Shown here in pieces: positions 9,118 to 16,409 of a stretch of 64,000 nucleotides of DNA. Both the position numbers and the translations under genes were made by a program. This DNA comes from Planctomycetota bacterium (GTDB taxonomy: Bacteria; Planctomycetota; J058), in contig JAMLIC010000004.1 of the NCBI GenBank assembly GCA_023954375.1, positions 296,338 through 360,337 on the forward strand, read 5' to 3'. The notes under the pieces are model-generated. The model did no database searches. It was not told where the DNA came from and worked only from the letters and a program-made list of their open reading frames with translations. The first letter of the stretch is position 1. The number at the start of each line of letters is the position of its first letter.

Positions 9118-10210
9118 CGACGCGCTCGACCGCGTGCGCCTCGGTCGCGTCGGGCGGCTCCCAGCGCTCGGCGATCAGCCGGTCGAGCACGGCGTCCGGG
9201 ACGGGTCGCGCGCGCGCGGCGTTGCGGCGGCGCAGCGTCGGCTCCGCCGCCTCGAGGTAGACGATCCGCACGCGCACGGGCCACGCGGCGAGCAGGTCGA
9301 GCGCCTGGCCGCGCACGGCCCGGCTCAGGTGGGTCGCGTTCCACACGAACGACCGCCCCGCGCGCAGGTGCTCGCGGGCGAGGGCGCGGGCGCGCGCGAC
9401 GACCGGGCCCTGGCTGTCGGTCGGGTCGACGCCGAGGTCGCGGCGCAGGTCGTCGAGCGAGACGACCGGCCAGCCCGGGCGGTGGGTCCGCGCCCACGTG
9501 TCCTTGCCCGCGCCCGGCAGGCCCGAGAGGACGACGACCTCGCCCCGGGCGTCGTCCCACACCGGCACGTCGGGCGCGCGACCCCGGCGGAAGTAGGCCA
9601 GGCGCGTCGCGTCCGTGGCGAACGCGGGCGGCCCGTCGAGGCAGCCGGCCTCGCGCGCGACCTCGCGGAACAGGTCGACCGCCTCGAGCAGGCGGGCGAG
9701 GTCGCGGCACTCGCGCCCGCGCGCGTCCGCCTCGGCCACGAGCGCGAGGAGGTCGCAGCGCGCGCGCAGGCCGGCGGCGCGCACGTCGCGGGCGGCGTCG
9801 TCGCGCTCCCAGGCGAAGAAGGGGAGCATGTGGTGGCGCACGAGCGCGCACACCTGCTCGCGGGCCTCGAGCGGCGCGCCCAGGCGCCAGAGGTGGGCGC
9901 GCGCGAGGCGCTCGCCGCGCCGCGAGTGGCCGCGCGAGGTCACGCGCCCGTCCTCCTCGACGCGGGTGCAGGCCGGCTTGCCGACGTCGTGCAGGGCGAC
10001 GCCCGCGAAGACGAGCGCGCGCTCCGCCGCCGGGAGGGCGCGAAACGCCGGCAGGTCGACCAGGGCCTCGAGGCAGCGGCGCGTGTGGACGTCGACGTCG
10101 CCCTCGGCGTGGTGGACCGGGTCCTGCGGGCAGCCGGCCAGGGCGCGCAGGGGCGGGTGGGCGGCCGTGAGCGCCGGCCAGTCGACGCGTCCGTCGGGCG
10201 GGGCGATCAC
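9107..10210 (-). CDS. HD-Pnk: HD phosphoesterase fused to polynucleotide 5'-kinase (RNA/DNA end healing)
   Basis: A 367-residue two-domain protein. The N-terminal half is an HD domain (HAEGDVDVHT near 34-43, HD at 74-75 in ALHDVGKPA, HSRRG, RHH). The C-terminal half is a P-loop kinase (GLPGAGKDTW, Lys about 236; SLDDLRRDLG; WNATHLSR), as in T4 polynucleotide kinase. This order matches bacterial HD-Pnk, in which the HD part removes 2',3'-phosphates and the kinase part phosphorylates 5'-OH ends, preparing broken RNA for ligation. GTG 10210 overlaps the stop of the upstream RNA ligase gene (GTGA), so the pair should be made together. Confidence 0.87.
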   Translation of the reverse strand: MIAPPDGRVDWPALTAAHPPLRALAGCPQDPVHHAEGDVDVHTRRCLEALVDLPAFRALPAAERALVFAGVALHDVGKPACTRVEEDGRVTSRGHSRRGERLARAHLWRLGAPLEAREQVCALVRHHMLPFFAWERDDAARDVRAAGLRARCDLLALVAEADARGRECRDLARLLEAVDLFREVAREAGCLDGPPAFATDATRLAYFRRGRAPDVPVWDDARGEVVVLSGLPGAGKDTWARTHRPGWPVVSLDDLRRDLGVDPTDSQGPVVARARALAREHLRAGRSFVWNATHLSRAVRGQALDLLAAWPVRVRIVYLEAAEPTLRRRNAARARPVPDAVLDRLIAERWEPPDATEAHAVERVVTG

Positions 10211-11001
10211 GAGGCGCCCCCGAACAGGTCGACGCCCGGCGCGAGGAGGTTGGGGAGGATCGGCCGGTCCTGCCAGTGGCTCCCCGAGCGGACGACCGCC
10301 TGCAGGAAGCCCGGGCGGATCCACTTGAAGCGCCCCAGCACGCGGCCGTCCTCCTCCCACTTGAGGTAGAGGCCCTCGGCCGCGTCGGCCATGTCGGTCT
10401 CCGCCAGCACGCGGTCCGGTGGGTGGCCGTGCTCGGCGCAAGCCTCGGTCAGCGCCTCGCGCCAGCCGGGCGACTTGAACCGCGAGACGCCGACCAGCGC
10501 GGTGAGGTCCCCGAGGCGCGCGAAGGCGCCGTCGGCGAGCACCGGCACCTGCGCCAGCGGGAGGCCGGCCAGGAGGTCGCGGCGGCGCGGCGTCGAGAGC
10601 CAGGCGTCGGCCTCCCGGTCGAGGACGTCGAACTCGAGCAGGTAGTGCGGCAGCGCGTCGTAGAAGACGGTGTGCTTGGCGTAGGCCCACTCGCCGAACA
10701 GCAGGTAGCGCCGGCCGAGCGCCGCGCGCAGGGCCGGCGCGTGCGCCCGGGCCCAGGCCTTGAGCAGGTCGAACTGCCGCTCCGTGCGCCCGCCGCGGAG
10801 GGCGTGGCCGCGGCTCTGCAGGTGCAGGTCGCCCGCGCGGTCGAAGCCGAGGCCGACGTTGGCGCCGTCGACCTTCTCCTCGACGACGAGGTGCCGGCCG
10901 GCCAGGTCGCCGAACGGCGCGGCCTCGAGGTCCTCGTCGCCGGGTTGCAGGCGCGAGCCCTCGAGGTGCCGGGTGCGGGGGTACTTGACGAAGGAGGTCA
11001 C
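10207..11001 (-). CDS. ATP-dependent RNA ligase
   Basis: A covalent nucleotidyltransferase-type RNA ligase of 264 residues. Motif I is EEKVDGAN, with the lysine that would carry AMP. Motif III is LFGEWAYAKH and motifs IV/V are EGLYLKWEEDG and GRFKWIRPGF. The N-terminal KYPRTRHLEGSR is typical of this small ligase family. GTG 11001 is chosen because homology begins directly after it; longer upstream extensions are possible but unlike the family. Stop/start overlap with HD-Pnk downstream indicates an RNA-repair operon: end healing followed by sealing. The trigger, such as a nuclease or stress, is not visible here. Confidence 0.88.
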   Translation of the reverse strand: MTSFVKYPRTRHLEGSRLQPGDEDLEAAPFGDLAGRHLVVEEKVDGANVGLGFDRAGDLHLQSRGHALRGGRTERQFDLLKAWARAHAPALRAALGRRYLLFGEWAYAKHTVFYDALPHYLLEFDVLDREADAWLSTPRRRDLLAGLPLAQVPVLADGAFARLGDLTALVGVSRFKSPGWREALTEACAEHGHPPDRVLAETDMADAAEGLYLKWEEDGRVLGRFKWIRPGFLQAVVRSGSHWQDRPILPNLLAPGVDLFGGAS

Positions 11002-11158
11002 GTGGCCGCCTCGCTCAGAGAGCTCGAGAACTTCCCACCCGCCGCTCACACTCGACCCGCCAAAGCGAGCGATGGGGAGGCGCGGAACGGGCCAGATCGT
11101 GCCAGTCCGGGACTTGCTCCGATCGCGCCCCCCTCGCGAGCGCATCATGCATCGCAGG

Positions 11159-11204
11159 TCTGAGCTCGAGAGAAATCGCGCAGCGAATCTCTCTCGAGCT
11201 CAGA
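11159..11204 (-). terminator. 15-bp inverted repeat overlapping the methyltransferase stop codon
   Basis: Bases 11159-11173 and 11190-11204 are perfect reverse complements (15 bp) around a 16-base loop. The right arm includes the stop codon of the upstream methyltransferase gene on the minus strand. There is no U-tract, so it could be a terminator, a processing or stability element, or a protein site separating that gene from the RNA ligase operon. The remaining 11002-11158 shows nothing recognisable. Confidence 0.55.
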
Positions 11205-11835
11205 GCATGGCCACGGCCACCCGGTGGCCGTGGACGTGGGTGACGGTGACCCGCCGCGCGCCGGCGTCGCGCAGGAGGCGCTCGAGGTCCGCGGCCGAGA
11301 AGAGCCGCAGGTGCTCGGGGTTGTCGTCGGGCTGCGAGGGGACGGTCGCGACGACGAAGCGGCGCGCGGCGCGCACGACCTCACGCGCGGCGCGGAGCGG
11401 GTCGCGGACGTGCTCGAGGACCTCGAGCGCCGTCGCGCCGTCGACGGCGCCGTCGGAGAGCGGCAGCGCCTCGACGTCGGCCTGGAGGGCGGTCAGGCGC
11501 GCGACGCCGCCGCGCCCCACGGCGCCGAGGTCGCGCGCGCGGACGGGGTCGCGGTCGACCGAGATCACCTGGGGCGTCGGCAAGGCGTCGAGGAGCGGCC
11601 AGAGGAACGCGCCGCGGCCGCTGCCGACGTCGAGGAGCGACGCCGGACCGAGGCCGCGCAGGACCCCCAGCACGCGCTGCACCCGCGGAAGGTGCGTGCG
11701 CTTGAAGCGGTGCAGGCGCAGGCCGGCGGCGCGGCCGCGCCGGACCGTCGTCGGGTCGTCGTCGGCGGCGAGGTCGGGCCGCCGGCCGCGGACGAAGGCG
11801 GCGGCCAGGTCGAGATGGAGGGCCTCGTCGGTCAT
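11200..11835 (-). CDS. Class I SAM-dependent methyltransferase (type 11/UbiG-like)
   Basis: A 211-residue methyltransferase with motif I LLDVGSGRGAF, acidic ribose-binding VISVDRDPVRA, motif IV-like ALEVLEHVRDP and VVATVPSQPDDNPEHLRLFS. An N-terminal segment of about 50 residues precedes the Rossmann fold. It lies 199 bases upstream of the RNA ligase/HD-Pnk pair on the same strand, but a strong inverted repeat separates them, so co-function is uncertain. The EVLEH...EHLRLFS pattern is shared by many small-molecule methyltransferases, and a link to RNA 3'-end methylation (Hen1) is not supported. GGGAG precedes the ATG. Confidence 0.8.
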   Translation of the reverse strand: MTDEALHLDLAAAFVRGRRPDLAADDDPTTVRRGRAAGLRLHRFKRTHLPRVQRVLGVLRGLGPASLLDVGSGRGAFLWPLLDALPTPQVISVDRDPVRARDLGAVGRGGVARLTALQADVEALPLSDGAVDGATALEVLEHVRDPLRAAREVVRAARRFVVATVPSQPDDNPEHLRLFSAADLERLLRDAGARRVTVTHVHGHRVAVAML

Positions 11836-11883
11836 GGCGCCGGCTCCCGGATCGCCCAGGGACGAGGGACGCGGAGGCGACTT

Positions 11884-13029
11884 TCACGCGCCGTAGGTCC
11901 GGTCGATCAGGCGCGTGGCGTCGCGGAACAGGAGCCGCAGCGCGACCTCGGCCGCGGCCTGCGCCGGCAGCAGCAGGACCCAGGCGAGCGTCGCCGTCGC
12001 GGGGCTGAGGCGCCGAGCGACCGGCGGGCCGAGGCGGTCGTAGGCCCACCTGAGCGCGCGGTGACCCCGGGGCAGGAGCGCGGCGAGCGCCAGCTCGAAG
12101 GCCTTCAGCGCCCGGAGCTGCCGCGTGACCGGCAGCACGCGCCCGTGCGCCAGCCGGACCGGCGCGGCGCCGGTCAGCCGCGGGTGGCCGCGGGCGGCGG
12201 CCGTCGCGACGAAGCAGTTCGGGTCCTCGGTCGGGAGGGCCGCCCAGCGCTCGTTCATGCGCTGGACGACCAGCGCCGTGGCCGTGACGCCCAGGGCGCT
12301 CCAGAGCGCCCAGGGCACGAAGGCCGGGCCCTCCTGCTCGCCCTCCTCCTTCGTCGCGGGCGGCTCGCTCGCCTCGCGCAGGGCGGCGAGGGCGAAGGCG
12401 ATCAGGGCCAGGTAGGGGCCGAACCCGAGGAGCCCGATCACGGCGATGATGCCGATCAGGGCCGCCGGGAGCGTCGGCAGGTACAGGAGCGAGAACAGGG
12501 CGGCGAGGACGACGCCGCCGCGCAGGCCGACGCGCACCCAGGGGCCCCGGCGGTCGCCGCCCACGTGGGCCACGTAGGCGGCCATGGACCACGCGAGCAG
12601 GGGGTAGAGCGGCCGCTGCGCGTCGGCGGCGCGCAGCTGGCTCAGCCGCGACCAGAGCCGGTCGTACTGCCAGTTCGCGACCAGCTCCATGGGAGGGCTG
12701 GCGAAGGACTCGTTCATGACGAAGCAGGCCAGCGGCATCCCCACGCCGGCGATCAGCCCGAGCCCCCGCCAGAGGGCGGAGCCGCTGGGCGCCGCTCCGG
12801 GCGAGGTCCGCGCCGGCGTCGCGGACCCGCCGGCCTGCACCTGGAGCGTCCGCGGGCAGCCCAGGGTGGGGCACCGGGGCTCGACCACGCAGTCCGGGTG
12901 CAGGCGGGTGCCGCACCCGTCGCAGGTGACGCCAGCGGTGTCGGCGAGCGCCTCGCGGCAGTAGGCGCAGCGCACCGCGCGGGGGTCGCGCGGGGAGAGC
13001 TGCACCGGGCCGTCGCTCGTGGGGGGCAT
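11884..13029 (-). CDS. RING-finger multi-pass membrane protein with CFVATA-type C-terminal domain
   Basis: A 381-residue protein. Residues about 20-60 form a prokaryotic RING cluster (CAYCREAL, CDGCGTRLHPDC, CPTLGCPR). Several hydrophobic segments follow (LIAGVGMPLACFV, GVVLAALFSLLYLPTLPAALIGIIAVIGLLGFGPYLALIAFALAAL in sections, ALWSALGVTATALVV). The C-terminal part begins NCFVATAAARGHP, a motif of unknown function found in bacterial membrane proteins and usually followed by an LRxFRD-type helix, here ALKAFELALA. ATG 13029 (MPPTSDG) is preferred to a GTG four codons earlier. The role is unknown. It shares its RING type with the operon at 42.4-44.2 kb. Confidence 0.7.
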   Translation of the reverse strand: MPPTSDGPVQLSPRDPRAVRCAYCREALADTAGVTCDGCGTRLHPDCVVEPRCPTLGCPRTLQVQAGGSATPARTSPGAAPSGSALWRGLGLIAGVGMPLACFVMNESFASPPMELVANWQYDRLWSRLSQLRAADAQRPLYPLLAWSMAAYVAHVGGDRRGPWVRVGLRGGVVLAALFSLLYLPTLPAALIGIIAVIGLLGFGPYLALIAFALAALREASEPPATKEEGEQEGPAFVPWALWSALGVTATALVVQRMNERWAALPTEDPNCFVATAAARGHPRLTGAAPVRLAHGRVLPVTRQLRALKAFELALAALLPRGHRALRWAYDRLGPPVARRLSPATATLAWVLLLPAQAAAEVALRLLFRDATRLIDRTYGA

Positions 13030-13290
13030 CGATCCACACACACCATCGCCCGGGGGCGGTCGGCGGTCGAGCGGGGAGCGCCCCGGGGATGTCGGACCCT
13101 CTTGTTAGGCTCCTGTTCGTGCCCGGCGCCGGCCGGTCTTTGACAATTCGACGCTCGCGCGGCGGTCAGGTCGGCCGGGGGGCGCGCGCCCGCCTGGTGA
13201 GCCGCAGGACGCAGGGCCCGCGGTCCGCGGGCACGTGCCTCCCTCGGCCGGTCCTCATCTCGCGACGAGTCAGGGCAGGGGTCGGGTCGT

Positions 13291-13296
13291 TATGAT
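13291..13296 (+). promoter_or_regulatory. -10-like TATGAT upstream of STN-repeat protein
   Basis: TATGAT ends 15 bases before the ATG at 13312, giving a very short predicted leader. The rest of the 282-base divergent gap (13030-13311) is GC-rich; a TTGACA at about 13140 is too far away to pair with this element. Nothing else is recognised there. Confidence 0.4.
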
Positions 13297-13311
13297 CCCG
13301 GCGGTGAGCCC

Positions 13312-14379
13312 ATGCGCCTGACCTCGCGCCTGACCGCCGCGCGCCCGTTCGTCGGTCCGCTGCTGGTCCTCGTCGCCCTCGCCCCGGCGGCGGCCCAGGA
13401 CAAGCCGTCGCCCCCGCAGGCGCCGGTCGCCACCGACGACCCCGAGCAGGCGGCGCGGGCGGAGATCGAGGCGGGCCTCGACCGCCGTCTGAGCGTGCGC
13501 TTCGACGCCACGCCGCTCGAGGAGGTCGTCGCGTTCGTGCAGGATCTCACCGGCCTCAACGTCGCGCTCGATCCGGAGGCGGCGGCGGTCGACCACCCGG
13601 TGACGCTGGCCCTGCAGGACGTCACCCTGCGCGCCGTCCTCGACCAGGCGCTCGCCGGGTCGGGCGTCCAGATGCGCGTGTGGAGCGGCGCGCTCGTCCT
13701 CACGCGCGGGGGCAAGGACCTGGGCGATCCGCCGCGCCCTGGCAACGGCCCGGCAGCCCAGGCGGCGGCCGGGCGGCGGCTGTCGCTCGAGCTCTCCGGG
13801 ACGCCGCTGGCGGAGGTCCTGGACTTCCTGGGCGAGGTCACGAGCCTCGACGTCGTGGTCGCGGCCGACGCGCAGCGCAGGGTGGACGACGCCGCCGTGC
13901 GCCTGCGCCTGCGCGACGTCTCGCTCGGGCAGGCGCTCACCCTGGTCACGCACCTGCACGGGCTCACCTGGCGGGCCGAGGGCGGCAGCCTCCAGGTCGA
14001 GCGACGCCGCCCGCGCGAGCGGGTGGTGGCGCCCGCGGTCCCCGGCGGGCCGCTGTCGAAGCAGGAGGTCGAGGCCCGCCTGGCCGCCCCGGTGACGCTG
14101 CGGGTCGACGACGGCACGCTGTTCGACCTGGCCGCGCAGGTGGAGGCGCGCAGCGGACTGCGCGTCCGCCTCGAGAACGCGGGGAAGGACGACATCGTGT
14201 CGTTGCACCTCGAGGGCGTGCCCCTGCGCGAGGCGCTCGACATCGTGTGCGACGTGCAGGGCGCCCGCTGGACCGTCGAGGAGGGCGGGGTCCTCGTCCT
14301 GCAGGTCCTGACCCGCTGCGAGACGTGCGGCGAGCCGCGCGGGAACGTCTCGCCGTGCCCGGCCTGCGGCGCCCGGTAG
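13312..14379 (+). CDS. Exported protein with three STN/secretin-N-like repeats and C-terminal zinc ribbon
   Basis: A 355-residue protein with an N-terminal signal peptide (LLVLVALAPAAAQ). Three similar units follow at roughly 45-130, 148-235 and 255-335, each with the pattern V-L-F-x-x-T/G-x-L-x-E/D-V-L-x-F/A ... L...V.LR.A/L (LSVRFDATPLEEVVAFV, LSLELSGTPLAEVLDFL, VTLRVDDGTLFDLAAQV). This is the STN/secretin N-terminal fold, usually found in secretins and TonB receptors. No secretin or barrel domain follows; the protein ends in CETCG...CPACG, a zinc-ribbon-like tail. It may be a periplasmic assembly factor for a secretion or pilus system. Confidence 0.75.
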   Translation: MRLTSRLTAARPFVGPLLVLVALAPAAAQDKPSPPQAPVATDDPEQAARAEIEAGLDRRLSVRFDATPLEEVVAFVQDLTGLNVALDPEAAAVDHPVTLALQDVTLRAVLDQALAGSGVQMRVWSGALVLTRGGKDLGDPPRPGNGPAAQAAAGRRLSLELSGTPLAEVLDFLGEVTSLDVVVAADAQRRVDDAAVRLRLRDVSLGQALTLVTHLHGLTWRAEGGSLQVERRRPRERVVAPAVPGGPLSKQEVEARLAAPVTLRVDDGTLFDLAAQVEARSGLRVRLENAGKDDIVSLHLEGVPLREALDIVCDVQGARWTVEEGGVLVLQVLTRCETCGEPRGNVSPCPACGAR

Positions 14380-14381
14380 AG

Positions 14382-14410
14382 TGATCGACGGCGGCAGCGG
14401 CCGCGGGCAG
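14382..14410 (+). repeat. Diverged copy of a short intergenic motif shared with 44.4, 49.7, 49.9 and 53.9 kb
   Basis: Starting at the stop of the STN gene, this stretch resembles TGATCGACGGC(T)GC(R)GCGGCCGCGG, a module seen again in the repeat-rich gaps at 44-54 kb. Similarity is partial. The rest of the 234-base gap to 14614 holds no gene I can support. Confidence 0.35.
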
Positions 14411-14613
14411 CACCCGTCGAGACGGGCCGAGCACGGGTTGGCGCGGTCGACCGACCGCTCGCTCCTGGTGGGTCGAACGCCTCCTCACCGCCCGAGGCCG
14501 CAAGTCCCGACCTCGGTGAAGGGTAGCGAGCAGGGCGAGGCGTCGCGCGAGGGACATCCCTGACGCGCGGTCGGCCCGCGCGTACACAGGAGGAGGGGGG
14601 CCTGGAGTGACGC

Positions 14614-15666
14614 GTGCGGGTCCTCGTCACCGGGGCGACCGGGTTCATCGGCCACCACGTCGCGGCGGCGCTCATCGCCGAAGGTCACGACGTGCGCTGC
14701 CTGGCGCGGTCGGGGTCGCGCCGTCCCGGGCTGCCGGACGGGAGCGCCTGGATCGAGGGCGACCTGCGGTCGCGCCAGGACCTCGAGGGCGCCGTGGGGG
14801 GCTGCGAGGCCGTGGTGCACGCGGCGGCGCACTACGCCCTCTGGGCGCGCGACCCGCGCGAGTTCTACGAGGTCAACGTCGAAGGGACGCGGCGGCTCCT
14901 CTCGACCGCCCGGGCGGCCGGCGTGCGCCGGGTGGTGTACACGAGCAGCGTCTCCTGCGTCGGCGAGGCCGCGCCCGGTCGCCTCGCCGACGAGGACACG
15001 CCCGTGCGCCCCAACGACCTGGTCGGGGACTACAAGCGCAGCAAGTGGGAGGCGGAGCAGGTCGCGCTGAGCTTCGCGCGCTCCGGCGCGCGCGACGCGC
15101 TCGAGGTCGTCGCGGTCCTGCCCGCGTCCACGATCGGCCCCGGAGACGCCCGGCCCACCCCGACCGGCGAGATCATCCGGGACTTCCTCGCCGGGAAGAT
15201 GCCGCGGGTGATCGACACGCCCATGAGCTTCGTCGACGTGCGCGACGTCGCCGCGGGTCACGTGCTCGCCCTGCACCGCGGACGGAGCGGCCGCCGCTAC
15301 ATCCTCACCAGCCGCGAGGGCAACGTGGGGCTGGCCACCTTCCTGGCGCTGGTCGCGGAGGTCGCGGGCGTGGCGCCGCCGCGGGGTGGGGTGCCCTACT
15401 GGCTCGCCTGGCTCGCGGGCGCGGCCAGCACGTTCGTGGCCGACCGCGTGACGCACCGGCCGCCGCGCGTCCCGCTCGCCGGCGTGCGCATGGCGTCGCA
15501 TCGCATGCAGTTCGACCCGGGCCGGGCGATCCGTGAGCTCGGCCTCCCCCAGACGCCGCTGCGCGACACCGTCCGCGACGCGGTGGCCTGGTTCCGGGGC
15601 GCGCGGCCCGTCTCCGTCGGGGCGGCGCTCCCCTACCCGTCCCCGCCGGCACGCCGCAGCGCCTGA
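14614..15666 (+). CDS. hpnA: Hopanoid-associated sugar epimerase HpnA-like NAD-dependent epimerase/dehydratase
   Basis: A 350-residue extended SDR. The NAD motif is VTGATGFIGHHV, the catalytic region YTSSVSCVG and YKRSKWEAEQ (Tyr-x3-Lys), followed by the family block PTPTGEIIRDFLAGKMP and LAGVRMASHRMQFDPGRAIRELGLPQTPL (in parts), which match HpnA closely. HpnA-type proteins are linked to hopanoid biosynthesis, though the precise reaction is unsettled, and dihydroflavonol-reductase-like annotation is common. No squalene-hopene cyclase is in the window. GTG 14614 is chosen because the Rossmann motif begins at residue 3; GGAG lies seven bases upstream. Confidence 0.82.
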   Translation: MRVLVTGATGFIGHHVAAALIAEGHDVRCLARSGSRRPGLPDGSAWIEGDLRSRQDLEGAVGGCEAVVHAAAHYALWARDPREFYEVNVEGTRRLLSTARAAGVRRVVYTSSVSCVGEAAPGRLADEDTPVRPNDLVGDYKRSKWEAEQVALSFARSGARDALEVVAVLPASTIGPGDARPTPTGEIIRDFLAGKMPRVIDTPMSFVDVRDVAAGHVLALHRGRSGRRYILTSREGNVGLATFLALVAEVAGVAPPRGGVPYWLAWLAGAASTFVADRVTHRPPRVPLAGVRMASHRMQFDPGRAIRELGLPQTPLRDTVRDAVAWFRGARPVSVGAALPYPSPPARRSA

Positions 15667-15676
15667 GGTATCTTCG

Positions 15677-16279
15677 ATGGCCGCGCCGGACCTGGCCGAC
15701 GGTCCTGCGAGAGACGACGGCCGCGAGGACTTGCGGTCCGTCCTTGCGCCGCGCGCCAGGCGCCGGTTTGCTGGGAGGGTGTCCGCTCCCCCTGCACCGC
15801 GCCCTCGCGTCGTCTGGCGCACGTGGCTCTACCCGATCGTCCTCCTCGCGGCGTCGGGCTCGCTCGCCGCGCTCGAGCGAGACCCGCAGCACGAGGTCGA
15901 TGCCGTCGCGCAGGTCGCCGCCCGGGCCGAGGAGGGGCTGTTCTTCCACCACGAGGCGGCCGCGCTGGGCATGCTCCCGGGGCACGGCTGGACGCTCACC
16001 GTCTACGTCGGCGACCTGCGGCGCTTCGCCCCGGCGAAGTTCCTGGTGGTCAGCAAGGTGGACGGCCGGCTCCGTGGCGAGATGATCCTGGACGGGGTCA
16101 CCCCCGGCGGGGCCCTCCGCACGGCGGCCCTCGAGGGAACCGCCCTGGACCGGTATCTGAACCACGCCATGCTCGACCTCCGGGAGGTCGACCGGGCGTT
16201 CAAGGCGGGGTTCGCGGCGCCGCGACCCTACGTGCCCCCCGGCCGGGCCGCCCCGGAAGGCGAGGGCGAGGCGCGGTGA
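15677..16279 (+). CDS. Hypothetical single-pass membrane protein
   Basis: A 200-residue protein I do not recognise. A charged N-terminal tail (RPRVVWRTW) precedes one hydrophobic segment (LYPIVLLAASGSLAAL, about residues 57-72), and the C-terminal 130 residues would be outside. That domain has a beta-rich look (GWTLTVYVGDLRRF, KFLVVSKVDGRLRGEMILDG) and ends with a charged helix. It lies 10 bases after hpnA and 130 before the kinase gene, so it may be transcribed with hpnA. No function can be assigned. Confidence 0.6.
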   Translation: MAAPDLADGPARDDGREDLRSVLAPRARRRFAGRVSAPPAPRPRVVWRTWLYPIVLLAASGSLAALERDPQHEVDAVAQVAARAEEGLFFHHEAAALGMLPGHGWTLTVYVGDLRRFAPAKFLVVSKVDGRLRGEMILDGVTPGGALRTAALEGTALDRYLNHAMLDLREVDRAFKAGFAAPRPYVPPGRAAPEGEGEAR

Positions 16280-16373
16280 GCAGGGCCTGGCGCTTGACGG
16301 GCCGCTCCAGCGAGGCCGCGCAAGGGTCACCGCCGACATCGGGCCGGGGAAAGGACTGCGCGGCCGGCCCGGC

Positions 16374-16403
16374 TTGGCTCGGAGGCGCAACCCCTGCTAT
16401 GGT
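16374..16403 (+). promoter_or_regulatory. Promoter for leaderless kinase gene (-35 TTGGCT, -10 TATGGT)
   Basis: TTGGCT at 16374-16379 and TATGGT at 16398-16403 are 18 bases apart. The -10 ends 6 bases before GTG 16410, placing transcription start at or beside the codon. This supports GTG 16410 as the start of the kinase. Confidence 0.55.
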
Positions 16404-16409
16404 CCAGAC

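Noticed and set aside
11200..11835. Possible Hen1-type RNA 3'-end methyltransferase beside the RNA-repair genes
   Set aside because: The EVLEH and EHLRLFS segments are shared by many small-molecule methyltransferases, the Hen1-specific metal-binding pattern is incomplete, and a hairpin separates it from the ligase operon.
14381..14563. Short 60-codon open frame after the STN gene
   Set aside because: It has no ribosome site, its composition matches the intergenic repeat, and no similarity was recognised.
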